A stretch of DNA of 64,000 bases, from NCBI GenBank assembly GCA_963844885.1, contig CAWJQA010000018.1:372001-436000 (forward strand). Direction: 5' to 3'. The stretch is from DATMER01 sp963844885 (GTDB taxonomy: Bacteria > Acidobacteriota > Thermoanaerobaculia > Multivoradales > UBA5704). Numbering within the stretch: position 1 is the first letter of the stretch; each line of letters begins with the position of its first letter. The position numbers and the translations under genes are program-made. Positions 8,656 through 18,769 of the stretch are shown here, piece after piece. The notes under the pieces were generated by a model, which had not been told where the DNA came from, did no database searches, and saw only the letters and a list, made by a program, of their open reading frames with translations.

Positions 8656-11543
8656 ATGGATCTGCGTCACCTCGGCTCGCTCGCCCTCCCGGCCCTGGTG
8701 ACGCTGCTGCTGGCGGCGTGGGCGATCGCCGGGTTTCGGGCGCGCCGGAAGAAACCGGTGGGGTGGGAGGCGATCCTCCTTGCCGGCGCCGTGCCTCCGT
8801 TGCTGGTCACAGTGGTGATGCTGTCGGCGATCCCCCGCTTCGGTGATCTACGGGTAGCTCTCGAAGGCGTCCGTTTCCGCCTCGAAGGGCTGGGCCAGGG
8901 CCAGAGTTTCCAGGTGCGAGTCGGCGGCTCGCCGGAGAGCGATCACTTGGTCGTTCGCGACCTTCCTCCGGGTTTTCTGACCTTTCAGCTCGACGGGGAC
9001 CGGGTTCAGGTCGAGCTCGCACCGCTCGCACCAGACATTGCGGAGCCTGTCGACCAGGAGGAAGGGGCCGAAGCGCGCAAACCCTTCGCCGTGGTGCGGG
9101 TCAACGGGGCGCGGCCGTTTCACAATGCCGTTCTTCTGGACGGGCCGGCCCGGATTGTGGTGAATGGGACGGCGCTCGACTTCGATCCGGACCGGCCGGC
9201 GTTCGGAACCAAGGCCGCTGGATTCCCGGAAATCCCGCATCGCACCACCGAGGTGTTGCGCTTCAAGGTCCCGGTGTTCCGCGAGTTGCGGGCCGAGCAG
9301 GCCATCCATCCTCTGCGCTACTACGGCTCGGCGGACCCGGACCGGGAGCTTCTGGGGCCGCAAGGCCAGCCGCTCGGCAGCTTTATTGCCCGCGACGGCC
9401 GGCTCTCTCCTGTCCCCCTCAGAGCTCCTCCGTCGGCGGCTCTATCTGGTGCTGACGGACGAGTCGGTACGCGTGGAGCGCCAGGGGCAGAAGCCGGTCG
9501 GTTTCGAGCGCCGGGTCGCCACGATCGAAGACGGTGGGACCGCCACGTTCGCGTTGTCCCGCATCGACTTCGTGAAGCCCTGGAAGGACAAGGAGGTCCG
9601 GGCCGCTACGGAGAAGCGGGGGGACAAGGACGACGAAGAGCCGCCGCCGAGCCGGGTGCAGGAGCGCCGGAGCTTCCGGGCGCGGCTCGACAAGGGCGTC
9701 CTCGATCTGTTGTTCGATACGCCATCCTACGTGCAACTCGGGACGCCCGAGCTCGAGAGCCTGGAACGCCGTGCGAAGCGCGCGGACGTTCCGGCGCTTT
9801 TGCGCCTGGTGGGGCGGCGTTTTGTTTTCACTGCCGGCGAGGGGCAGATGCTCCTCGAATATCCGGTGCTGGGCGATTCCCTGTCCACGGAGCTGTTCAG
9901 CCGTGTCGAGCTGCCGGAGAACGGAAAGATCCGGGTGACCACCCACACCGGCGCCCGCGCCTTTCAACTCGGGGATGCCTTCGAGATCGGCGACGCGGCG
10001 GCGGCCATCGTCCGGGTCACCCGTCTGGGGCTGCCCTGGGGGACGCTGCTGCTGGTCTGGGCCATGGGGGCGGTGGCCGTGGCGACCGGCTGGAGCTTCC
10101 GGGAGCGCCTGGTGCCGCTCGTGCTGTTGTCGGGCGTCGAGCTGCTGCTCGCCTTGCGGCTTCTGATCGCCTACGAAGGGGCCTATCTCGATCCGGCGGC
10201 GGCCTCGGCGGCCTGGCAGTCGCTCGGCGCGGTCATTGCGGTGCCGTTCATCCTTCAAGCGACCCTGGCGCTTTACGAGGGCGGGTGGTGGTCATCGGCG
10301 ACGTCGGACACGCTCGTTCATGGTGGCACGGTGATCGCGGCCCTGGCCACGATTCTGGTGAGCTCTCACGCCGGAACCGGGGACTGGGTTCTGGCCCTGG
10401 GAGCTGTCCTCGGGCTTCCCTTACTGCTGGGCTGGTTCCTGCGCTCGGCTCGACCGGCGGCAGCTCGACGCTCCGGTGGACCCGGCCGCTCTGTTTCGCC
10501 CGGTATGGGCCGCCACCGCCATCCTGATTGCGTTTCGTCTTTCGACACTGCTCGGTCTCGGTTGGAAGGAGAGGATCGACCTGGGCGCCGTGCTCGCGGT
10601 GAGCATTTACTACACGCCCATGACGCTATGGGTTTTCGCCCGCCTCTGGGCGCGGCGGAACGGAGCGGTGTGCGTTCGCCGTGCTGTGGACGCTCCTCCT
10701 GGTTCTTTTTCCCTTGACCTCCTGGCTGGCGCGCGATCTGGGAGCGCTCCTCATCTTCCCGATTCCGGTGATGGTGCTCTTTCGCTCTGCCGCTGGCGGA
10801 GAGGGTCCGGTGGCGCCACGCGTCCCTGGCTCTTCCCTTCGCGAGCGTCGTCGTTCTGTTCGTGGTTCTACCGTGGATTCCCGCTCTGGGGCTGTCTCCG
10901 CGGCTGGCCGGCTGGACGGTGGCCGATGTCGAGACCGCCCGGTCGGACAAGGCGGTGGCCGAGGAGCTTCTGGAGAACCGCACCCATACCGACCAGAATC
11001 AGCTCCGCCTGTGGAATTTGATCGCTCCCACCGAGCTGCGCCAGGTGGGGACGCAGACGGCCGAGGGCTTGGTGGTGGTGATGGCCAACCTGCGCGACTA
11101 TGCCGGCCGTGGCGCTCTCGGGGAAGGCTATCTCGCGGTTCCGCTGTCGGAAGCCCTGCGGGCCACACACCTGGACGACAATCTGAGCGCCGTTCACGTT
11201 CTCGCCGTCTTCGGCTGGCTCGGTGGGCTGGCGTTTCTGGCCTTTCTCAGCGCCTGGGCGTTGGCGCCGGTGCTCGCTCTTCGAGGGCTCCGGGCCGAGC
11301 CCGGGAGGGAGCCTCACCTCCTGGATCACCCCGCGCATCGCCTTCGGACTGATGCTCGTCTGGACGATCGCCGTGGCGGGCCTTTACATGGTATCCGCGA
11401 ACGTGGAGCTGCTGCTGTTCACCGGCAAAAACGTTTACTTCCTCGCCGCAGCCTCGCGGAGCGACCTCGTGGAAGGAACGCTGCTCGTGCTGCTGGCATT
11501 ATGGGCGCTGGCGGCCCGGTCTCCCGGGAGGGCCGGCCAGTGA
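8656..11543 (+). pseudogene. Divergent SEDS (FtsW/RodA-like) protein, frameshifted in this sequence
   Basis: Reads as one ~960-aa gene only if about five single-base shifts are allowed, near 9415 (a CCCCC run), 10445, 10660, 10780 and 11305. N-terminal membrane helices precede two beta-rich, possibly FHA-like regions (VRVGGSPESDHLVVRDLPP; GDAFEIGDAAAAIVRV). A polytopic C-terminal part carries SEDS signatures: WLARDLGALLIFPIPVMVL resembles the 'QPDLGTA' helix, NLRDYAGRGALGEGYLAVPL the large loop, and LLLFTGKNVYFLAAASRSDL the 'TGxxLPFxSxGGSS' loop. SEDS proteins polymerise peptidoglycan glycan strands with a class B PBP, which is the next gene. The shifts are probably sequence errors; otherwise it is a decayed gene. 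Confidence 0.62.
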
Positions 11544-14380
11544 GAACGGCGCGCTGGCTGCTTCTCGCCGTCTTCGCGCCCTGGTTGGTATTCTGGACGT
11601 GGCGCGTGGCGATGGGGATCAACAATCCGCTCGCTTCGCCGCCGGACCCGATCCACTCGGCCCAGGGCTACCTCGCCGCGGTCGACCTCTACCTGCGCCA
11701 CGACTGGCTCACCTACGATCTGGTGCGGGAGGAGATCGTTCCCAACTTCGAGAAGGGCTCGCCGATGGAGCGTTTCTACCGCTCTTCCTATCTGGAGCGG
11801 GACGTCGAGGCGTTCAACACCGGCGACCGTTCGGTTTTCCGGGTGGACAACGGGCAGATCCTTTCGATCGACCCGAACCGGCACAACATCGTGCTCCCGT
11901 TCTCGGAGGTCCGCTCATGGCCGGGTCTCCTCACCTACCGGCCGGAGTCGGGCCGGGCCGGGGAGCTGCGGGGCGACGGCATTGTGATTTCTCTCTTCGG
12001 CCCGACGAAAGAGATCCGTGCCCAGGAGCGGCTGCCCGAGATCGCCGTGCCGGCCCAGAGACTGGGCGGCCCGTTGCGGCCGGACGCTCCGGAGCGCCGC
12101 ATCCGCGGCGAAGCCGTCAACCTTCTCGACGGCAACGGCGCCACACTCGGCAAGGCTCACTTGATCGGCGGCTCGATCCTTTTCAACAACCGCGGTTACG
12201 AGCGCGGAATGGCGATGTCCATCAGCGGCGAGACGATCCCGCCGGGCAACCGCTCCAGGATCGACTCCGGCGACCTCCTCAAGCTGCGCTGGCGGCAGGG
12301 GGGCCAGGGACCCAGCCGCTACGCCTTGCTTTGGGGCTCCATCCTGGGAGAGGCGCCGGTGATCTCAGCCTACCGGGCGGTCAACGGCCGCTGGCAGCGG
12401 ACGCCTCAGCCGCCGGAGCCGCGGTTCGCCGCCAACGTGGTCGATGCCTTGAACGGAGCGTTCCGCCGCCGTACGACGGACGGTGAGCGCTACGTCATTC
12501 CCGAGCAAGGGCACGCCGAAGAATTCGATCTGGCCCTGACGCTCGACGCCGAGCTTCAGGACGACGTCCAGCGCCATCTGCGGGACTATGCGAACCAGTT
12601 GCGCCAGCGCGACGAGACGCCGTTCCGAGCGGCGGTGACCGTGATGGACGCCCGTACCGGCGAGCTGCTTGCTCTGGCGAGCTATCCCACCGCCGCCGAC
12701 CTCGGTGACTGGGAGGAGGGCACCGCGGCGCGGGATCGGCTGCTGCGCAACCACAATTTCTCACGCCTGCCGATCGGCTCCGTGGCCAAGGTCTTCCTGG
12801 CTGCCGCCATCCTCCAGGAAACCCCTTCGCTGGCCTCGCTTCGCATCCGCGCCTATCCGGGAGGGGAAATCGGCCAGATCCTGGGAATCGAGCTCGATCC
12901 GGTCATGGACGATCACTACATTCCGGACGGCGGCGACGGTTGGATCGACTTCGACGAGTTCCTCGAAAAGTCGTCCAACAAATACGCTTCGACTCTCTTG
13001 ACGCTGGCCACCGGCACCGAAGGCGACCGGCTGCGTCCGCCCCTCGGTGACCTCGACATCCCGGATGAGCTGCCGGTCCAGGAGCAGTTCGAGTACCAGG
13101 GCTCCCTCCAGACCCGTCGCCCCGATCTCCGTCTGCCGATCGTGCGCAACGACCGTCCGCCCGACCCGCAGAAGGGGCCGCGTCCGCCGGCGCTCTGCAA
13201 GAGGATCTCAACGCTGGAGTTCGCGCCCTATGCCGAGCGGTTGCAGAACCTTTTCGGCCTGGAGATCTCCCGGAAGACCGTCCTCGCCGGCCGCGATCGC
13301 CCGTCGCGCCGGGCACCAGGGGCGGGCGACGACCTGGTCGACACCTCGCTCTGGCTGCCCGTGCTGGAGCACCTTTACGGAGGCCGCGACTCGATTCCAC
13401 CGGGCCATCCTTTCTACGGCGCTTCGCCGGAACGGGAGAACCTCGCCTACAACCTGATGGACAGCTACCGCCAGCAATATCTGAGCGTAGTCCTGGGCGG
13501 CGGTAGCTCCACCTGGACCATGCCGCGGGTTTGCGAGATCTTCTCCCGGCTGATCACCGGGCGGCAGGTGGAGACGAACCTGGTGCGCCGCATCCGGCTC
13601 TGGGACGGCGGGGTCGTCGAGTCCGATCCGAGCCGGCAGGTTCCAGTGAGCCCGATGAATCCGGTCGTCCGCCAGCGCCTCGCGAACACCTTGACCCTGG
13701 TGGCCGGGCCGCAGGGTACGGCGACAGAGCTGCGTTCCACGATCCTCAGCCTGGACCGTGCCTTCCAGGCCAAGGATAAGGCTCTCGGTTTCTTCTCCAA
13801 GACCGGCTCGCCGACCAACCTCACCTTCGTGCCGTCGCGGACAGCTCGGGCGGTCGATGCACTGATCGCCCGCGGCGCCCTCCGGCTCGACAACCGGGGC
13901 CACATCGTCTACCGCGACGCCGGCCCGGTGAACGCCGACCGCGCCGAGGACACGGACAACACCGTGCCGTCGCTCGACGCCCTGCAATCCAATGCGGGAG
14001 ACATGGCGGTCCTGCGGCGTTATCGGGTCAACCCCCGCTCCGTCATTCGGGTCTGCGACACCTGGAATGACAGCCGGCCCGAGGACCGCACTCAGTTCGA
14101 GACCCGGCAGGGGAAACTGGTGCGGCTGATCGCAACCCGCGAGATCAAGTCGATCGGCGGTGCCTATGCCTTCACCATGGGGCTCTACGACAAATCGGCC
14201 CGGCTTGCCACGCCGGACGGATATCTTCCGCGCATTGACGTGCTCAACCATCAGCCCGAACGGGCTTTGACGGTCTCGGTAGTCATCGAAACCCAGGGGA
14301 ACGGACCGAAGGTGGCCGTGCCCTTCGCCAAGATTCTCATAGATGAGGTACTGAAGAATGCCCTGGCGAACGGCTGGTAA
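11540..14380 (+). CDS. Penicillin-binding protein-like transpeptidase
   Basis: 946 aa with a GTG start at 11540 overlapping the SEDS stop. An N-terminal transmembrane helix (WLLLAVFAPWLVFWTW) is followed by ~350 residues without clear homology that contain a beta-rich, FHA-like segment (LIGGSILFNNRGYERG). The transpeptidase domain has all three motifs: SVAK at S414-K417, SSN at 478-480 and KTG at 754-756. It is therefore probably an active DD-transpeptidase, penicillin-sensitive in principle. It is longer than ordinary FtsI/PBP2 (about 600 aa). Pairing with a SEDS gene follows the rodA-pbp2 and ftsW-ftsI logic, but the GTPase, GAP1 and TPR partners are unusual. Confidence 0.83.
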   Translation: MRTARWLLLAVFAPWLVFWTWRVAMGINNPLASPPDPIHSAQGYLAAVDLYLRHDWLTYDLVREEIVPNFEKGSPMERFYRSSYLERDVEAFNTGDRSVFRVDNGQILSIDPNRHNIVLPFSEVRSWPGLLTYRPESGRAGELRGDGIVISLFGPTKEIRAQERLPEIAVPAQRLGGPLRPDAPERRIRGEAVNLLDGNGATLGKAHLIGGSILFNNRGYERGMAMSISGETIPPGNRSRIDSGDLLKLRWRQGGQGPSRYALLWGSILGEAPVISAYRAVNGRWQRTPQPPEPRFAANVVDALNGAFRRRTTDGERYVIPEQGHAEEFDLALTLDAELQDDVQRHLRDYANQLRQRDETPFRAAVTVMDARTGELLALASYPTAADLGDWEEGTAARDRLLRNHNFSRLPIGSVAKVFLAAAILQETPSLASLRIRAYPGGEIGQILGIELDPVMDDHYIPDGGDGWIDFDEFLEKSSNKYASTLLTLATGTEGDRLRPPLGDLDIPDELPVQEQFEYQGSLQTRRPDLRLPIVRNDRPPDPQKGPRPPALCKRISTLEFAPYAERLQNLFGLEISRKTVLAGRDRPSRRAPGAGDDLVDTSLWLPVLEHLYGGRDSIPPGHPFYGASPERENLAYNLMDSYRQQYLSVVLGGGSSTWTMPRVCEIFSRLITGRQVETNLVRRIRLWDGGVVESDPSRQVPVSPMNPVVRQRLANTLTLVAGPQGTATELRSTILSLDRAFQAKDKALGFFSKTGSPTNLTFVPSRTARAVDALIARGALRLDNRGHIVYRDAGPVNADRAEDTDNTVPSLDALQSNAGDMAVLRRYRVNPRSVIRVCDTWNDSRPEDRTQFETRQGKLVRLIATREIKSIGGAYAFTMGLYDKSARLATPDGYLPRIDVLNHQPERALTVSVVIETQGNGPKVAVPFAKILIDEVLKNALANGW

Positions 14381-14729
14381 AGGGGGGCTCGCACTGATCG
14401 TGCTGATCACTGCGATCCTCGCCGTTGTCCTCGGTTACGCTTTCTATGCTCCGGTCGTCGGCCAAATTGCCACGGGCGATCCCCAGGAAGCGAGACCCGA
14501 CGTGCCGCGGGACCGCGCCGTCGTCAAGGCCGAGGCCTACATGGCGAGAACATCCGGAAAGGCTCTGCCGACGTTGGAGGAGATCGTCCGCTTCTACGGT
14601 TTAGAAGATGACACCGTTCCCTGCGCGGCGCAGGAAAACTACGGAGAAGCCGCGAGCCCGGCGGCCATCTCGGTGTTGGCGAAACGACCCATCAAGGTCG
14701 GGGAGGACGTGACGCTCTGCCTGGACTGA
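14358..14729 (+). CDS. Small membrane-anchored protein closing the operon
   Basis: 123 aa, unrecognised. A transmembrane helix at about residues 10-32 (LALIVLITAILAVVLGYAFY) precedes an ~85-residue extracytoplasmic domain with two cysteines (VPCAAQ and TLCLD) that could form a disulfide. The start overlaps the PBP gene by 23 nt, and the codon use matches that gene. The last ~40 residues (SPAAISVLAKRPIKVGEDV) look like a beta strand pair. It is probably an accessory subunit of the SEDS/PBP complex (inference). Confidence 0.7.
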   Translation: MPWRTAGKGGLALIVLITAILAVVLGYAFYAPVVGQIATGDPQEARPDVPRDRAVVKAEAYMARTSGKALPTLEEIVRFYGLEDDTVPCAAQENYGEAASPAAISVLAKRPIKVGEDVTLCLD

Positions 14730-14934
14730 GTCAACGCAGCCAGCCGCCCCTTCTGACCAGGCTTACGCATCTCCGCCTCCCCTGGCCGACCCGGTGAGAA
14801 TCGGGTGTAGGGCCAGGTCGATGTAGTAGTTGGTCCGACCGACCTTGCGCTTTTCGACGAAGCGCTCAGGGCATCGACGTGTATAGAAAGTGGGCTCTCC
14901 ATAGACAGGTCGGCCCCAAACTGGCGGAGCCCCC

Positions 14935-15783
14935 CTACCGCAACCACTCCTCCAACATCGCCCGCTCATCCGTGGAAGCATCCCGGTACTTCACGATCAC
15001 CGGCGTATACAGCGACACCCCCCACTCCTTCCCCTGGCCCCGGGTGACCGCCCGGCTGCCCGGGACCACCACCGCCTCCTCGGGGATCACGAGCGGCCCG
15101 CCGTTCTCGGAGCGATGGATGGTCTCCTTGACCAGATCGTAAACCGGAGTGGAGCGGGTGAGGATCACGCCCGCGGCGAGGACGGCGCGGCGCTTCACGA
15201 CGGTGCCTTCGTAGACGCCGCAGTTGCCGCCGACGAGGACGTCGTCCTCTATGATCACCGGCAGGGCTCCCACCGGTTCCAGCACGCCGCCGATCTGGGC
15301 TGCGGCCGAGAGGTGGACCCGCTTGCCGACCTGGGCGCAGCTCCCGACCAGCGCATGGGAGTCGACCATCGTGCCGTCGTCCACATACGCGCCGGTGTTG
15401 ATGAACATCGGCGGCATGCAGGTCACGCCCTTTCCCAGGTAGACACCGTCCCGGATCGACGAGCCTCCGGGCACGATGCGGACGCCCGAATCCGGTCTCA
15501 GGGGCCGGGTGGGATAGGTGTCCTTGTCGAAGAAGGAGAGCGCACCGACGGAGAGATCCACGATCTTTCCCAGGCGGAAGCCGAGGAGGATGCCCTGCTT
15601 TACCCAGGCGTTGACCTTCCAGCCTACGGCCGAGCCGGGATCGGGCTCGGCGGCCCGGATCTCACCCCGGTTCAGGGCTTCCTTGAAGCGGCGGAAGAGA
15701 TCGAGGTGCTCGTCCCGGTATCCGGCGGGGTCCGAGGGCGGATTGGAGAAAACAGATTCAATCTCTTCCCTCAGCTCAGGCAT
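14935..15783 (-). CDS. dapD: Tetrahydrodipicolinate N-succinyltransferase
   Basis: 282 aa, full length. It transfers succinyl from succinyl-CoA to tetrahydrodipicolinate in the succinylase branch of diaminopimelate/lysine synthesis. An N-terminal helical domain is followed by a left-handed beta-helix of hexapeptide repeats (GVRIVPGGSSIRDGVYLGKG, VIIEDDVLVGGNCGVYEG) and the C-terminal VIVKYRD. MPPMFINTGAYVDDGTMVD is a typical DapD signature. It is the last gene of the operon, overlapping dapA by 8 nt. The ~200 nt beyond its stop hold no clear gene. Confidence 0.95.
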   Translation of the reverse strand: MPELREEIESVFSNPPSDPAGYRDEHLDLFRRFKEALNRGEIRAAEPDPGSAVGWKVNAWVKQGILLGFRLGKIVDLSVGALSFFDKDTYPTRPLRPDSGVRIVPGGSSIRDGVYLGKGVTCMPPMFINTGAYVDDGTMVDSHALVGSCAQVGKRVHLSAAAQIGGVLEPVGALPVIIEDDVLVGGNCGVYEGTVVKRRAVLAAGVILTRSTPVYDLVKETIHRSENGGPLVIPEEAVVVPGSRAVTRGQGKEWGVSLYTPVIVKYRDASTDERAMLEEWLR

Positions 15784-16693
15784 GCACCGGATCCTCGACG
15801 CTCGGCACCGGGCTGCCCGGGATGAGGCCCAGGTCGGAGAGGACGTGCTCGATCTTCTTCACGCTCTCGGGCCGCGGCGGCACCACCGGCAGGCGGTAGA
15901 CCGGTTCGAGCAGGCCCATCATCGCCATGGCCGCCTTGACCGGCCCCGGGTTCGATTCGATGAAGTTGATCTCCATCAGGGCGTGCAGGCGGCGGTGCAT
16001 CTGCTGGGCCGCCGGGAAGTCCCCCTCCAGGCAGAGCGAGGTCAGGCGCGACATGGCGTAGGGAATTTCATTCGAAGCCACCGAGATCACTCCCACCCCG
16101 CCCAGCGCGATCAGCGGCAGGGTGATGGCGTCGTCTCCCGAGAGCACCGCGAAGTCGTGTGGCACCACCTGGAAGATGTGCGCCATCTGGGAGATGTTGC
16201 CCGAGGCCTCCTTGACCGCCACGACCCGGTCGATCGTCGCCAGCTTCGCCAGGGTGGGCGGCTCCACGTTGAGGCCGGTCCGGCCCGGCACGTTGTAGAC
16301 CACGATCGGCAGGCGCGTGGCCCGGGAGACCTCCCGGAAGTGCGCGAAGAGGCCTTCCGGCGTCGGCTTGTTGTAGAAGGGGGTGACGACCAGCAGGCCG
16401 TCCGCGCCGAGCGCCTCGACGTCCTTCGCCAGCTTCACCACCTCGGCGGTGTTGTTGCCGCCGGCTCCGGCCAGCACCGGGACCTTCCCCTTGGCCTCCT
16501 CCAGCGTGATCTCCACCACCCGCAGGTGCTCCTGCCGGGTCAGCGTCGGGTTTTCCCCGGTGGTGCCGCAGGGGACGAGGAAGTGGATGCCGCCCTCGAT
16601 CTGGCGCTGGACGAGCCGGCGCAGCGCCTCCTCGTCGAGGGAGAGGTCGGACTTGAACGGGGTGACCAGCGCGGTGCCGCAGCCTTGAAACAT
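15776..16693 (-). CDS. dapA: 4-hydroxy-tetrahydrodipicolinate synthase
   Basis: 305-aa TIM-barrel aldolase that condenses pyruvate with aspartate semialdehyde. The Schiff-base lysine is K161 in VVAVKEASGN; Y133 lies in VVYNVPGRTG, and the pyruvate-binding GTTGE motif is at 43-47. Length and motifs fit an active DapA. It sits between dapB (13-nt gap) and dapD (8-nt overlap) on the minus strand. Confidence 0.96.
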   Translation of the reverse strand: MFQGCGTALVTPFKSDLSLDEEALRRLVQRQIEGGIHFLVPCGTTGENPTLTRQEHLRVVEITLEEAKGKVPVLAGAGGNNTAEVVKLAKDVEALGADGLLVVTPFYNKPTPEGLFAHFREVSRATRLPIVVYNVPGRTGLNVEPPTLAKLATIDRVVAVKEASGNISQMAHIFQVVPHDFAVLSGDDAITLPLIALGGVGVISVASNEIPYAMSRLTSLCLEGDFPAAQQMHRRLHALMEINFIESNPGPVKAAMAMMGLLEPVYRLPVVPPRPESVKKIEHVLSDLGLIPGSPVPSVEDPVHA

Positions 16694-16706
16694 GGGCGTC
16701 TGCCTT

Positions 16707-17414
16707 TCACGAACGGGGAGAGCGGACGATCTCCTCCCAGACCTGGCTGAACTCGTAAAAACCCCGCCGGCCGATCATCCAGCGCGCGGCGCGCAAGGCC
16801 CCGTGCGCGAACCCGGCCCGGCTGCGGGCGGTGTGCTGAAGGGTGATGGTATCAGCCTCCGAGTCGAACCCGACCTGGTGGGTGCCCGGGATCGCTCCGG
16901 CCCGGTTGCTGGCGACGTCGATCGGCCGGTCCCACCCCTCCCTCTCCATCACCTTGCGGATCTGGAGCGCGGTGCCCGACGGCGCGTCTTTCTTCTTGCT
17001 GTGGTGGATCTCGTACAGCCAGGCCTCATAGTCGTGCTCACCCGAAAGCAGCGCCGCCGCGGCTCCGGCCAGCTTGTAGAAGACCTGGATGCCCACGGAG
17101 AAGTTGGCGCCATAGAGGAGGCCGGCGTCATGTTTTTCGACGGTCTCTCTTATCCGCGGCAGCTCGGACTGCCAGCCGGTCGTCCCCACCACGAGCGGGA
17201 TTCCCAGCGGCGCCAGCCGCTCCACGGTTTCCGGGACCGCCGCCGCGGCTGAAAAGTCGATGGCGACGTCGATCCCCTCGAACGACTCAACCTCCCGGTT
17301 GATCTCGCGGTTGTGGCTGTCGAGGCGGAGGACCACCTCGAAGCCGTGGCCGGCGGCCAGCTCTTCGACGAGCTTGCCCATCCGTCCGGTTCCGACCAGT
17401 GCCAATCTTTTCAT
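16707..17414 (-). CDS. dapB: 4-hydroxy-tetrahydrodipicolinate reductase
   Basis: 235-aa NAD(P)H-dependent reductase. The N-terminal Rossmann motif is LVGTGRMG, somewhat shorter than the usual GxxGxMG form. The catalytic region EIHHSKKKDAPSGTAL carries H137-H138 and K141, matching the family's HHxxKxDxPSGTA signature. At 235 aa it belongs to the shorter DapB forms (E. coli 273). The start overlaps the lysC stop by 4 nt. Confidence 0.94.
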   Translation of the reverse strand: MKRLALVGTGRMGKLVEELAAGHGFEVVLRLDSHNREINREVESFEGIDVAIDFSAAAAVPETVERLAPLGIPLVVGTTGWQSELPRIRETVEKHDAGLLYGANFSVGIQVFYKLAGAAAALLSGEHDYEAWLYEIHHSKKKDAPSGTALQIRKVMEREGWDRPIDVASNRAGAIPGTHQVGFDSEADTITLQHTARSRAGFAHGALRAARWMIGRRGFYEFSQVWEEIVRSPRS

Positions 17415-18769
17415 TCCACAACCCCCGGCGGGCCCGGGAAGACCCGCTCGTGCAGCTCGGCCACGACCTGCTCGGCGAGCTGTTCTTCAACCAGGCAGCG
17501 GATGCAGGGCGCCGCCGATCCTTCCAGAACCAGGCGCGGCTCCCAACGCCTTGCGATGTCCAGGATCGCCGCCGCCAGCTCGGGGCTGGTGGCGAGGTCT
17601 TCGGAGACCAGCGTCACGACGGCCCGTCCCGGTCCCACCTCGACGTCCGCGAAGCCTCCGAGGGCCTCCTCGACCTCCGCCAGCCGGTCGGCTTTTTCGA
17701 GCGACAGCTCGACCTTCCGCTCGTCGGCCGAGAGGACGGTCAGCGCCGGCCGGAAGTTTTCGCAGACCGCGAACACCGGGCCACGGATGTCGTCCGCCTG
17801 CCGGACGGTGAGGTGGTGGGCGCCGGGCTTCCAGGCGATCGACTTGATGCCGGGCGGCACCTCGGCGTTGCGCCGACCGATGAGAGTGCCTTCGGCGATC
17901 GAATCGTTTTCGAGGTGCCAGGAATTCAGGATGCGGATCGGCACGTTCGCGCGGCTGGCCGGTCCCAGGGTGCCGTAGTGGGGCTTCTTGGCGCCCGCGC
18001 AGGCGAGCTCCAGGCTTTCGGCGAAGGAGAGCGTCCGGATGCGGCGCGCCGTCTCCACGATGCGCGGGTCGGCCGTCATGATGCCGTCCACGTCGGTCCA
18101 GATCTGGATCTCGTCGGCTCCGAGGGCGGCGCCGACAATGGCGGCCGAGAAGTCCGAGCCCTCCTTGCCGAGCGTGGTGGTGACCCCGTCCCGCGTGGAG
18201 CCGACGAAGCCGCCGAGCACCGGCACCCGTCCCGCTCGGAGATGGGGAAGGAGGGCCTTCGTCAACCGCGGCTCGGTCTCTTCATAGATCGGCCGTGCGC
18301 GGGTGAACTGATCGTCGGTGATGACCACCTGGCGGCAGTCGATCCAGGCCGCGTCCAGGGCCAGGGAGAGGATGGCGCTCGACATCAGCTCGCCGAAGCT
18401 CGCCACCTCGTCGGCGAGCCGGGGTGTGACCCGGCCCTCGGCCGCGATCCGCTCCAGGACCGAGCGGAGATCCGCGAAGTAGCCGTCCAGGATGGCGTCG
18501 AGCCTGGGGTGGCCGTCACTCGAAACCGCGCCTCGCGCTTCGCGGCAGTGATAGTTTTCGAGCTCCTCGAAGATCGTCCAAGTCTGAGGGAGATCTCCAG
18601 CCGCGGCGCGGTCGGCGGCTTCCCAAAGATTGCGGGTGGTCTTGGCCATGGCCGAGACCACGACCACCGGCCTGCGATGGCGCAAACCCTGGACGATCCC
18701 CGCCACGCGCCCGATCGACTCCGCCGAGTCGACCGAGCTGCCGCCGAACTTCATGACGATTGATCCCAT
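17411..18769 (-). CDS. lysC: Aspartate kinase
   Basis: 452-aa monofunctional aspartokinase, the first step of the aspartate pathway. The N-terminal kinase motif is MKFGGSSVDSAESIGR; catalytic and substrate loops include VVSAMAKTTRNL and GKEGSDFSAAIVGAALGADE. A C-terminal ACT region (LTVRQADDIRGPVFAVC; VELSLEKADRLAEVEEALGG) is the expected site of lysine or threonine feedback. The ATG at 18769 has GAGGGGG 2-8 nt upstream. A 21-bp duplication places a second identical ribosome site and in-frame ATG at 18790, so two starts differing by seven residues are possible. Confidence 0.93.
   Translation of the reverse strand: MGSIVMKFGGSSVDSAESIGRVAGIVQGLRHRRPVVVVSAMAKTTRNLWEAADRAAAGDLPQTWTIFEELENYHCREARGAVSSDGHPRLDAILDGYFADLRSVLERIAAEGRVTPRLADEVASFGELMSSAILSLALDAAWIDCRQVVITDDQFTRARPIYEETEPRLTKALLPHLRAGRVPVLGGFVGSTRDGVTTTLGKEGSDFSAAIVGAALGADEIQIWTDVDGIMTADPRIVETARRIRTLSFAESLELACAGAKKPHYGTLGPASRANVPIRILNSWHLENDSIAEGTLIGRRNAEVPPGIKSIAWKPGAHHLTVRQADDIRGPVFAVCENFRPALTVLSADERKVELSLEKADRLAEVEEALGGFADVEVGPGRAVVTLVSEDLATSPELAAAILDIARRWEPRLVLEGSAAPCIRCLVEEQLAEQVVAELHERVFPGPPGVVE

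Noticed and set aside
14763..14981. 72-codon minus-strand ORF between the GTPase/PBP operon and dapD
   Set aside because: Its end looks somewhat protein-like (VEKRKVGRTNYYIDLALHPI), but it overlaps the dapD coding end and has no ribosome site; at most a relic.
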